A stretch of 64,000 nucleotides of DNA, taken from positions 66,826 through 130,825 of the forward strand of contig JAPOVQ010000014.1 of assembly GCA_026708035.1 (NCBI GenBank), in the 5' to 3' direction. Positions 53,571-62,300 of the stretch are shown here, one piece after another. A program made the translations under genes and the position numbers. Positions within the stretch are counted from its first letter, which is position 1. Each line of letters opens with the position of its first letter. The DNA is from Chloroflexota bacterium. Its GTDB lineage: Bacteria > Chloroflexota > UBA11872. The notes under the pieces are model-generated. The model did no database searches, had not been told where the DNA came from, and saw only the letters and a list, made by a program, of their open reading frames with translations.

Positions 53571-54327
53571 CGATCCTCGGCACACGCCGGAGGAGATTCT
53601 GCTCGGCCGGCGGCAGTGTCCGGTAGAACGACTCCAGCAGCATTGGCGTGTCCTCGTTGGCCTCCAGCCGCAGTTCGCCTTCGAGGTGGTACCAGTCGCG
53701 GTTGTAGACGATCACCGCGAAGGGCCGCGGCGCATCGGTTCGATTGGCCGTGCCACGGTGCAGCGTGCGGGCATCGCTGATCAGCACGTCGCCGGCGTGG
53801 AGCAGCAGCGGCGCGAGCTCGATCTCCCCCGCCGCGAGCCTGGCCTGCGCCTCGTCGCGCGTGAGGTGCTGGGTGCGTTCGGATGTGCTGTAGGGTCCGT
53901 TCTCGAGGGTCATGTCCACGCTCGTGAACCGCACCGAGAGCGTCGGAGGCGGATAGCGCAGGTCCGGCTGCTCGGGAAACAGCGGGCGAATGTCCGAGTG
54001 CACCTGCTGGTCTTCGGATCCCGCGATCGGCGTGTCGGTGCCGTAGTAGGCGATGAACATGTCTTCGCCCAGGATGCGTCCGACAATCTCGTTAACCGTG
54101 TCGTCGCCAAAGAACGCCGACTGATAAAACGGCGGGGCGAAGGGCAGGCCGATGGCCCAGCGGTTTGCGCGTCGATTTCCCTCGGGGATGCGGGCTGCCA
54201 CCTGCCCCAGCAGCGGTAGGAACCCCTCATGGAAGGCGTCGATCGCCGGCTTGGGAAAGTGATTGGGTACGACGCAGTGGCCGATGTCCAGGATGTCGGC
54301 GACGCACTGATCGATGTCGACGCTCAC
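53563..54327 (-). CDS. Phytanoyl-CoA dioxygenase (PhyH)-family protein
   Basis: 254 residues from a GTG. The iron ligands are His and Asp in DQQVHSDIRPLF and the distal His in DARTLHRGTAN, with R-P-F-A-V-I-V-Y-N following. It has little identity to the PhyH gene at 51506 beyond the family motifs. It is first in an overlapping PhyH-GrpB-GrpB run. The substrate is unknown. Confidence 0.9.
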   Translation of the reverse strand: MSVDIDQCVADILDIGHCVVPNHFPKPAIDAFHEGFLPLLGQVAARIPEGNRRANRWAIGLPFAPPFYQSAFFGDDTVNEIVGRILGEDMFIAYYGTDTPIAGSEDQQVHSDIRPLFPEQPDLRYPPPTLSVRFTSVDMTLENGPYSTSERTQHLTRDEAQARLAAGEIELAPLLLHAGDVLISDARTLHRGTANRTDAPRPFAVIVYNRDWYHLEGELRLEANEDTPMLLESFYRTLPPAEQNLLRRVPRIDG

Positions 54328-54480
54328 GAGTTCCCCTCACGCCTGACGGCGTGCCCGGCACGGCCCCAAACCGTAGCGCACGCGGCTGGTCGGCCGGCTC
54401 AGCGGGCCATGCATGGCGATAGAGCGGCCAACGCGGCAGAATAGCGGGAGAACCGGCGGTTGGATGCGGAGCGAACGGCA

Positions 54481-55140
54481 ATGTGGCGAGCAATCGTGAT
54501 TGCGTTGGTCCTGGCGATCGCGGCAGTTGCGGTCGTCGCGTGCGGAGAGCCGGAACCCGAGGGGCCTCCGACGTTCGCCGCCGAGCCGGAGATGACGGTC
54601 GAGGAGCTCCGACCCTATAGCGTGGTCATGACCACCAGCCTTGGACGGATGACGTTCAACCTGGTGCCGCAGGAGGCGCCGCGGGCGGTCAATAGCTTCC
54701 TGTTCCTGGCCCAGGAGGGCTATTACGACGGCATAACCGTGCATCGCGTGGTGCCGGGCGTGCTCATTGAAACCGGCGACGCCACCGGCACCGGTTCCGG
54801 AGACGCGGGCTACACCTACGAGATCGAGCCGCCCCAGCAGCCCTACCGGCGCGGTGATCTGGTCATGGCCAATAACGGCGCGCCGAACTCGAACGGATCG
54901 CGCTTCTTCATCATCCTCAATGACCTTTCGGACGCCGAGTTGCCGCCCGACTACACCATCTTCGGACGCGTCAAGGAGAACCACGCGCCGTCGTTAGCGA
55001 CGCTGGACAAGATCGGAGGCGTGGCGCTGGGGCCGGGACGGGACGGTGAGACGTCGGCGCCGGTGGAGGAGGTCACGATTCAGACCACCAAGATCAACTT
55101 CGGCTGTCTTCCCAGCATGACCATCTACAGCGGCTGCTAG
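54481..55140 (+). CDS. Lipoprotein cyclophilin-type peptidyl-prolyl isomerase, copy 3
   Basis: 219 residues from the ATG at 54481. The signal ends in V-V-A-C-G-E-P-E-P, so it is lipidated like the copies at 34351 and 35213. The cyclophilin domain has FLFLAQEGYYDGITVHRVVP, with V-H-R where the other copies have F-H-R, and GSRFFIILND in place of G-S-Q-F-F-I. It is clearly homologous but diverged, and the Q-to-R change in the active-site strand may lower activity. It is divergent from the PhyH-GrpB-GrpB run. Confidence 0.92.
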   Translation: MWRAIVIALVLAIAAVAVVACGEPEPEGPPTFAAEPEMTVEELRPYSVVMTTSLGRMTFNLVPQEAPRAVNSFLFLAQEGYYDGITVHRVVPGVLIETGDATGTGSGDAGYTYEIEPPQQPYRRGDLVMANNGAPNSNGSRFFIILNDLSDAELPPDYTIFGRVKENHAPSLATLDKIGGVALGPGRDGETSAPVEEVTIQTTKINFGCLPSMTIYSGC

Positions 55141-55182
55141 CGAGCGCTGACGGGGATCGATTCGCGGGTCGCCTTGGCTCCG

Positions 55183-55207
55183 TCATTCCGGCGAAAGCCG
55201 GAATCCA
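55183..55207. repeat. Short REP-like palindrome
   Basis: ATTCCGGC, loop GAAA, GCCGGAAT, flanked by TC and CCA. It is the fourth copy in the window of the family at 10352, 17529 and 19873, and lies between cyclophilin copy 3 and tRNA-Phe. Confidence 0.75.
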
Positions 55208-55281
55208 GGACCCAACTGACATTGCGGCGCGGCGCACAGCGCGCCCTAAGCCCTCCGCGGAGCGGGAGCGCGCGCTATTCC

Positions 55282-55357
55282 TGGTGGCGAGAGCCAGAAT
55301 CGAACTGGCGACACATGGATTTTCAGTCCACTGCTCTACCGACTGAGCTATCTCGCC
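55282..55357 (-). tRNA. tRNA-Phe (GAA)
   Basis: The minus strand gives acceptor arms GGCGAGA and TCTCGCC, D-arm AGCTCAGTCGGTAGAGC, anticodon arm GTGGA-CTGAAAA-TCCAT with anticodon GAA (55322-55324), and T-loop AGTTCGATTCT. Discriminator A and 3' CCA are encoded. It is isolated, with no neighbouring tRNA. Confidence 0.96.
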
Positions 55358-55559
55358 ATGCGCACTGTCCCTAAAGGGGCATCGCGCGATGCCGGTGGGC
55401 GAGCCTGCACTGTACTACGAGCCTTTCGGCAAAAGATCTTGTTGCAGGCCGTGACTCAGAATGCACTGGCTCGACTCTCGGGCCAATGGAAGCCGACGTG
55501 CATGCCGACAGTAGACCTGTTGGGGAGCTGTTGACGGTCGATCTGAGCTGGCCTGTGTC

Positions 55560-55796
55560 ATGGTCGCCGACGCCAATGCTGCAGCGGCCTGCCCCGCCGT
55601 TCGTGCGAGCACTTGTAGTGCCGCCGGCATCGTGCTCGTCAGCCTCGCGCTCTTCGCGCTGCTAGCCCCAACGCGACCGTGGACCATGACCGAAATCGTG
55701 GACTCGATCGAAGCTCGCGAGCCCGACGCGTGGGACATCACGAAGCGCCGCTTCGACCGCGAAGCTGGCTATCACGGCGAGCGACCCTCAAAGTGA
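55560..55796 (+). CDS. Small single-TM hypothetical protein
   Basis: 78 residues from an ATG. An Ala/Cys-rich start leads to one TM helix (about residues 19-38), then TEIVDSIEAREPDAWDITK, a short charged helix. The next gene starts inside its stop codon (GTGA), which supports both being real. No family was recognised. Confidence 0.5.
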   Translation: MVADANAAAACPAVRASTCSAAGIVLVSLALFALLAPTRPWTMTEIVDSIEAREPDAWDITKRRFDREAGYHGERPSK

Positions 55797-56125
55797 CCCA
55801 CTGCCAACTGGTCACCAATGTCGACCAAGATTCGAGCATCATGCAGACTGCAGCGTTCAATCTCGCGTTCGCCGGTCAGGTTGCGGCGCTCGATCTCACC
55901 GCGCAGAACATACTTGGCCGCACGTCACCGACGTCAACTCGGGGGAAGGACTTTCGCGCCGTGGCGGCGAAAATGGCTGCTTCGACCATAACCTTCCTCG
56001 ACGCCATCGAGGCGGCCATTGACACCGCTAACGTCGACGAACTCGAGGAAGCCGTTCCGCGCATGGCGGATTGGCTTGCCGATTTGGACTCGGTGGGCAC
56101 CTTAGCCGACGAATTCTGCGATTGA
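55793..56125 (+). CDS. Small helical hypothetical protein
   Basis: 110 residues from a GTG overlapping the upstream stop. The sequence is predicted helical, with FLDAIEAAIDTANVDELEEAV and TLADEFCD at the end. There is no TM helix or known motif. It converges with the family A gene at 56157. Confidence 0.5.
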   Translation: MTHCQLVTNVDQDSSIMQTAAFNLAFAGQVAALDLTAQNILGRTSPTSTRGKDFRAVAAKMAASTITFLDAIEAAIDTANVDELEEAVPRMADWLADLDSVGTLADEFCD

Positions 56126-56156
56126 CGCGCCGCCCCGTAGCGACTGGGCGCAGTCG

Positions 56157-57575
56157 CTAGGCTCGTCGTAGAGCCGGGTTTGGCCGCCGGCGGTGTTTCC
56201 GCCTGCCCCACGGTGCCCCCGCGGCGTACGCGCTCGCTACGAGCAGCACGGCGGGGGTGAGCGTGACGAGCGTGAGCCCGACGGCGAGCACGGCGAATAG
56301 CGCCGGCCAGCGCCAGTCGGACGTCACCAGCCACCAGAGCGCCGCCAGCTTGCTTCGCGTGGGTTCGGGCGCGGTGTAGGCAACGAAGTCGAGGGCAGTG
56401 TCGGGCCAGGCCAACGCACCGTTGATCTGTAGTCGCCCGTCGGTCCTGTTGTCCCCGCGCGTCATGGCCATTCGCAGTTCGGCGTCTGGCCCAACGTCGC
56501 CGACGACCTCGAGGGCTAGTCTCTGTCCGGCAGGCTCAGCGACGGGCGGAAATAGGTCCACGCTTACCCGTCCGGGCCAGTCGGCAGGCGGAGTCTTCGC
56601 AGATCCGTGCGATAGGAGTCGCGCCGGCCCATCTGCGATCTTGAAGACGCGAATACCAACGTCACCCAGACCATCACGAACGGCGACCCGAAGGTCAATG
56701 CGTCCAATTGGGGTCGCGGGCATGTGCAGTCCCTGAACGATGGATTCGTGGCGCTTCAGGCTTAGCTCAAACTTGCCGACATTCGCCGGCGGGTGCGCAT
56801 TGACGATAGGCACTCGAAACACGAACGCGAACGCGAGACTGCCCAGCACGATCACCGCGGCCACCGCCCCGGCTGCTAGGCGGCGGCAGCGGATGCCGCC
56901 CGACCTGCGAGCACCTGCCGCGCGATGCCGCATGGCGATGGCCGCACTGCAAGCGATCAGCAAGGCACCGCTGACTTCGAGCGTTTCCTCGGTGATGCTG
57001 GCCAGCCCGGGTGCCCGGTACCGGATCAGCAGCGGCCCATGCAGGCCGTCGATCACAATTGCAGCGAGCACCGCTGCGGCTCCAAGGGCGAACGTCCGTC
57101 GCGACTCCGGTGGTAAGGCCTTGCGGGCAAACGCCCAAGCTCCAAGCGCGAGCGCAATGATCAACGGCAGCGATAGGAGCGACAAGGCCCACGGCGACTG
57201 GTCCAAGTGTGCGCCGAACACGGGTAAATCGGTGCTGTGTGCGTCGGCAATCTCATTCCAGGCAAGCAGGCCAAGCACGACCGCGGGCGCTACCCAACTG
57301 CCGACGACGACCCCGCCAGATGCTGTGCGCCAACTGCCGACAGCATTCGCAAGCGCGAGGATTGCGGCTACGGCAAACGTGAAGGCGGAGGCTGCGTTTG
57401 CCAGGCTCCCCTCTTGCTCAGGATCCAGCTGCAGTTGCCGGATCACGTCCACTGGCAACCACTCGGGGAAAGCAATGCTGAAGAGCCGCGGCACCAAGAT
57501 TAGACCCCACAGGAACGCCACCGCGACGAGCAGCAGGCCGCGCGCGGGAATCGGTCGCGGCGGGATGCGCGGCAT
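56157..57575 (-). CDS. Family A multi-TM membrane protein
   Basis: 472 residues from the ATG at 57575, which overlaps the stop of the B gene as TGATG, so its expression is coupled to B. It matches the layout of the 1252-2676 protein: N-terminal TM, LFSIAFPEWLPVDVI, a ladder of TM helices to about residue 270 (including ITEETLEVSGALLI, where the 1252 protein has EEMLEICGALLI), an extracytoplasmic beta region (ESIVQGLHMPATPIGRIDLR), EPTRSKLAALW, and terminal TM W-R-W-P-A-L-F. Function unknown; no catalytic motif seen. Confidence 0.85.
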   Translation of the reverse strand: MPRIPPRPIPARGLLLVAVAFLWGLILVPRLFSIAFPEWLPVDVIRQLQLDPEQEGSLANAASAFTFAVAAILALANAVGSWRTASGGVVVGSWVAPAVVLGLLAWNEIADAHSTDLPVFGAHLDQSPWALSLLSLPLIIALALGAWAFARKALPPESRRTFALGAAAVLAAIVIDGLHGPLLIRYRAPGLASITEETLEVSGALLIACSAAIAMRHRAAGARRSGGIRCRRLAAGAVAAVIVLGSLAFAFVFRVPIVNAHPPANVGKFELSLKRHESIVQGLHMPATPIGRIDLRVAVRDGLGDVGIRVFKIADGPARLLSHGSAKTPPADWPGRVSVDLFPPVAEPAGQRLALEVVGDVGPDAELRMAMTRGDNRTDGRLQINGALAWPDTALDFVAYTAPEPTRSKLAALWWLVTSDWRWPALFAVLAVGLTLVTLTPAVLLVASAYAAGAPWGRRKHRRRPNPALRRA

Positions 57576-58242
57576 CAGCCCAGCCACGGCGCAAGCAGCT
57601 CGAATCCGACCCGCAGTGCGATGGCCATGATCGCCGCGGACAGGCCCCACGACCGCAGCCGAGCGCGCAGCAATCCGACCACCGCGCCGCCAGTGAGCAG
57701 AACAAAGCCCGCTCCTGGCGGGCTGGCCTGCCACAGTTCCCGGCCGACATCCATCGCACGCACTGCCCGCCACGCATCCGGCCAGAGATCAACGCGGCCA
57801 CCTCCAGGATCGCCGTGCGCCGCCGCCATGCCGTCGGGGTAAGGGTCGGCCCAATTCGCCTCTGCGGTGAGCAGCCAATCTGATGCGCCGGGATTCACGA
57901 TCTGCAGCTGCAAGCGTCTTCCGCTCGTATCCACCGGCTCGGGGATGGTGAAGCGAGCCGGCCGCTAGCGTCAGTCATCGCCACGGATTCGGCGATCAGC
58001 CGTGGCTCGCCACCTCCCGTGTCAAACACGCGCATGTGGGCAGGCATGGACGGTGGCGGGCCGACAGAATAGATCGCAACGGCCCTCAGCGGCGTGGATG
58101 GGGCCAATAGCGTCTGTGTGAAGCTCCCGCCTGGCTCGAACGGCCCCAAGGCGAGGTTGGCATCATACGCCGGGAACGCTGGCCAATCGCGCACAGCAGT
58201 TCGCAGTGATGCACCGATACCGAGCGCCACCAGCCACGGCAA
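57575..58242 (-). pseudogene. Family B membrane-anchored beta-domain protein, frameshifted
   Basis: The N-terminal part from a TTG at 58242 (one TM helix, then WPAFPAYDANLALGPFEPGG and AHMRVFDTGGGEP) and the C-terminal part in another frame (VDTSGRRLQLQIVNPGASD, WADPYPDGMAAAHGD, then two TM helices) together match the intact copy at 63546. One missing base around 57953-57960 would join them: the copy at 63546 reads through this point with RLRWEIPQPVDTSGRW. The defect is either a real frameshift or a sequence error. The end overlaps the start of the A gene (TGATG). Confidence 0.8.
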
Positions 58243-58792
58243 GACCGCGACTAGCCGTAGCCCCCGAACGCGCCTGGAAGTGCTGGAAATATCTGGTGGC
58301 TCGCGAGAGCTGCTTCGGTCGCGGACGCAAGGTTAGCGTCACCGTAGAACTATACGAAGCGCCCATTGCCGCCAATGCCGCCGTCACCCGCGCGGGACGA
58401 ACCACCGGCGACCGCTCGCGGGATGCCAAAACAGAAGGGAACGTAGCCGATAGGTACTGAAAGGAATGGGCGGTAGGCCGAAGGGGACTGTACTGCAAAC
58501 CTTCCAGTGGGAAGTCTCCTTGCAGACTAGGGTGACAGAACGGGCGCGGGCGTCCTCGTCGGCGCCCGCTCATCCGAGTGAGGGAGCCGGACTCGTCTCG
58601 TCAAGTGAGAGGGCACTGTTCGGCATTCCTCGCGGAGGGACGGTCACCTAGTCCTCGGACGCGGACTATCGGCTCTGAGTTGTCGAGCACGCCGTGGCGG
58701 GCGGTCCACAGAAGAATGCGACACACGGAGGCGACCGCTACGCCTTCAGGTGAGTCGAGATCGTTGCCGACGCCCGCCGGGTCGTTAAGGTT

Positions 58793-58984
58793 CTAGAGCA
58801 GCTGCCCGCAGTGAATCCGCAGCAGCAGGGCGAGGGAAAAGGGCGGTCGCCCGCGCGCGCCGGTGGGGTAGACGGGGTGCACATGCGCTGCCAGCCGCGC
58901 CCAGGACAGCAGCGCGTCCCATGCGCCGCGGAACGCGATCCCGCCGCGTCTGGCGCGGCTGGCTGTCATACTCCACGTCGGCAA
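58793..58984 (-). pseudogene. IS5-family transposase N-terminal fragment
   Basis: About 60 residues ending at a stop: HPVYPTGARGRPPFSLALLLRIHCGQL matches the conserved opening of IS5-type DDE transposases (P-x-Y-P, G-R-P-P, L-R-I-H). The catalytic D, D and E regions are absent. It is a relic, not a mobile element; inverted repeats were not found. Confidence 0.65.
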
Positions 58985-59073
58985 ATGAGCGTAGCGGGTG
59001 CATCGAGATCCTCACCGGCTATCGGTCACCCCTGAGCATAGGCCCTGCCGACAGGCCGCGACCCGCGACTAAA

Positions 59074-59196
59074 TCAGAGGTTTTCTAAGTTGAAGTCATA
59101 CGCTGGGATTGCTGACCACTGTCGTTCGGCCGTTGTCAGCGAAAGGCCTGCTGCGAGAGCAAGCAACCATGGACCCAGGATATCCACACCGCCCAT
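59074..59196 (-). pseudogene. Family B gene remnant (first 40 residues)
   Basis: GPWLLALAAGLSLTTAERQW followed by SAIPAYDFNLENL matches the start of the B copies (PWLVALGIGASLRTAVRDW and WPAFPEFDGNLEFGPF at 63546), but a stop codon follows immediately where the others continue into the beta domain. A truncated gene copy. Confidence 0.72.
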
Positions 59197-59366
59197 TTCA
59201 GTGCTGGGCGAAGCTTGAACGTAGTCTCCGAGTGCACAATCCCAGCGTCTTGGCGAACGCAGGCAGCCTTTTACCCCGCCACCGAAGAAATCAACCGCTC
59301 GTCCCGCTTGGACTCGGGCGCACAGGTCACTAACGAGGCGTCGATGGCCAATCTTCGCGAGATGCA

Positions 59367-62300
59367 CTAGCCATTGAAGATCAGCGTGGTTGTCGGCCCG
59401 CTGCCGATCGCGTTCTTCGGCGTCACCCGGAAACTGTATGACCGGTCCAAGTGTCCTCCGGGCCACTGGTTATCATCGGGGAGGTCGAGCGACCTGGACG
59501 TTGCCGACGCCGCTACAGAAACTTCGCCCGACTGGATCGCATGACCGCCCGCGTCATCTTCCGTAAACGCTGTCCAGGCGACTGAGATGCTCGTCAACGG
59601 CGAGCCGCCGTTATGCGAGGGCAGCTGCCACGTCAAGTCATAGCGATTCTGGGTCCTCGATCTCCTCGTCGCTTTAAGATTCCTCACCGCGTCCGGCGCT
59701 TCGATGGCGTCGGTGACGGTGACGGTGAGGGCCTGGGTGGCGGCGAGAGCCCGGGCACCGCTGCCGCTGGTGGCGGTGACGGTGAGGGTGTAGGTGTTTG
59801 AGTCGTCGTTCGTCCCACCCTGCGGATCCTCGAAATCGGGCGCCGCGCTGAACGAGAACACGCCGCCGGCGGTGATCGCGAACAGGGCCGCATCCGTTCC
59901 GCTGAGGCTCAGCGTCACGCTGTCGGCCGCGTCGGGATCGGCGGCGACCACCGTGCCCACCGCTGTGGTGTTCTCCGCGAGGCTGAAGATGGCGCTGGAC
60001 GAGAATGCGGGCGCTTCGTTGACGTTGGTGACGGTGACGGTGAGGGCCTGCGTGGCGGTGAGGGCCCGCTCACCCGCGCCGCCGGTGGCGGTGACGGTGA
60101 GGGTGTAACTGTTGGAGTCGTCGTTTGTCCCGCCCTTTGGAGTCTCGAAGTCTGGCGCCCCGCTGAATGAGAGCGCGCCGGCGCTGGTGATGGCGAACAA
60201 GGCCGCGTCCGTCCCGCTGAGGGCGAACGTCACGCTGTCCGCGGTGTCGGGGTCGCTGGCAACCACGGTGCCGACGGCTGTCGTGTTCTCCGCAAGGCTG
60301 AAGGTGGCGTCGGACGTGAACGTGGGCGCTTCGTTGACGTCGGTGACGGTGACCGTGAGGTCCTGGGTGGCGGTGAGCGCCCGGCCGCCCGCGCCGCCGG
60401 TGGCGGTGACGGTGAGGGTGTAGGTATTGGAGTCGTCGTCCGGCCCACCCTTAGGTTCCTCGAAGTTAGGCGCCGTGCTGAACGAGAGCACACCGCCGGT
60501 GGTGATGGCGAACAGCGCCGCGTCCGTCCCACTGAGGCTGTACCCCGTCATGCTGTCCGCGGCGTCGGGGTCGCTAGCAACTACGGTGCCGACGGACGTC
60601 GTGTTCTCCGCAAGGCTGAAGGTCGCGTCGGACGTGAACGCGGGCGCTTCGTTGACGTCGGTGACGGTGACCGTGAGGTCCTGGGTGGCGGTGAGCGCCC
60701 GATCGCCCGCGCCGCCGGTGGCGGTGACCGTAAGCGTGTAGCTGTTGGAGTTGTCGTCCATCCCGCCCTGCGGAGCCTCGAAGTCGGGCGCCGCGCTGAA
60801 CGAGAGCGCGCCGGCGGTGGTGATCCCGAACAGCGCCGCGTCCGTCCCGCTGAGAGCGAACGTCACGCTGTCCGCCGCGTCGGGGTCGGCGGCGGCGACC
60901 GTGCCGACCGCCGTCAGGTTCTCCGCGAGGCTGAAGGTGGCGTCGGACGTGAACGCGGGTGGCTCGTTGACGTCGGTGACGGTGACCGTGAGGTCCTGGG
61001 TGGCGGTGAGCGCCCGATCGCCCGCGCCGCCGGTGGCGGTGACCGTAAGCGTGTAGCTGTTGGAGTCGTCGTCCATCCCGCCCTGCGGAGCCTCGAAGTC
61101 GGGCGCCGCGCTGAACGTGAGCACGCCGGCGGTGGTGATCCCGAACAGCCCCGCGTCCGTCCCGCTGAGGGTGTACCCCGTGACGCTGTCATCGGCGTCG
61201 GGATCGGTGGCGGTGACGGTGCCGACGGCCGTGGTGTGCTCCGGGAGGCTGAAGCTGGCGCTCGACGTGAAGGCGGGCGCCTGGTTCGCGGTCACGGTGA
61301 CGGTCACCGTGTCCCGGTCGCTGCCGCCCTTGCCGTCGATGACGGTGACCCGGAAGGTCAGCGTGGCCGCGCTCGACGGGGCGGTGAAGGTGGGACCGGC
61401 CACCGTGGTATCACTCAACGTGACGGTGGCTCCGGCAGTCTGTTCCCAGCTGTAGGTCAGCGTGTCGCCGGTGTCGGCATCGCTGCTCCCCGAGGCGTCC
61501 AGCGTCACCGTCGCGCCGGTGTCCACCGCCTGGTCGGCACCCGCGCTGGCCGTGGGGGCCTGGTTGGCGGCGCCCAGACCCGTCTGGATGCCGTTGTACT
61601 TGATGGTGACGCCGCCCGTTTCGACGCCCGAGGCGGGGAAGCTGGCGGCAGTGACACTGACGGTGACCGGCGCATCGCCGCTGGGCGTCACGGTGACGGC
61701 CGAGCTCTCGTCGCTGCCGGCCGGGATCTTGACGGAGGACGTGGACAGAGTCCCGCCGGCGACCGCCAGCGTGACCGTCAGGTCGAAGGGCGCCGCCTGG
61801 GCGACCGCCACCGTGACTTGGGTGGCCGTCGTCTGTTGCAGCGCCGCCGTGAAGGTGAAGGGGCTGCCGGGGTTATTGGCCAGGAACAGCCCTTCGAGGT
61901 CCGTGAGGCCGTCGAACAGGTCGTCCGGCAACGCCGTCAGCCCGTCATTGTTCAACCGCAACGTGGTGAGGCTGGTCAGCCCGTCGAACACGTCCGCCGG
62001 CAACGTCGCCAGGGTGCTGTTGTGGTTCAACCGCAGCGTGGTGAGGCTGGTCAGACCGTCAAACACGTCCACCGGCAGTGCCGCCAGGCGGTTGTTGCTC
62101 AGCGACAGCGTGGCGAGGGTGGTCAGCCCGTCGAAGACGTCCTCCGGCAACGCCGTCAAGGCGTTGTTGTTCAGATACAACTCTTGCAGGCTGTCGAGCC
62201 CATCGAAACCGTCGGCCGGGACGGCGGCGAGCGAGTTGTGGTTCAGTCGCAGCACTTTCAGGCCGGTGAGCTCCCGGAAGTCACGGGCTTGCACGGCGGT

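Larger units (their letters stand above)
58243..59366. other. Degenerate region with gene remnants, no intact gene
   Basis: About 1.1 kb between the frameshifted B gene and the giant surface protein. It holds two recognisable fragments, an IS5-type transposase start (58793-58984) and the first 40 residues of a B gene (59074-59196). Nothing else could be supported in 58243-58790. Confidence 0.6.

Noticed and set aside
59690-61290. CRISPR-like or minisatellite array
   Set aside because: The repeats are 315-318 bp, in frame, and encode cadherin-like domains, so they are coding repeats.
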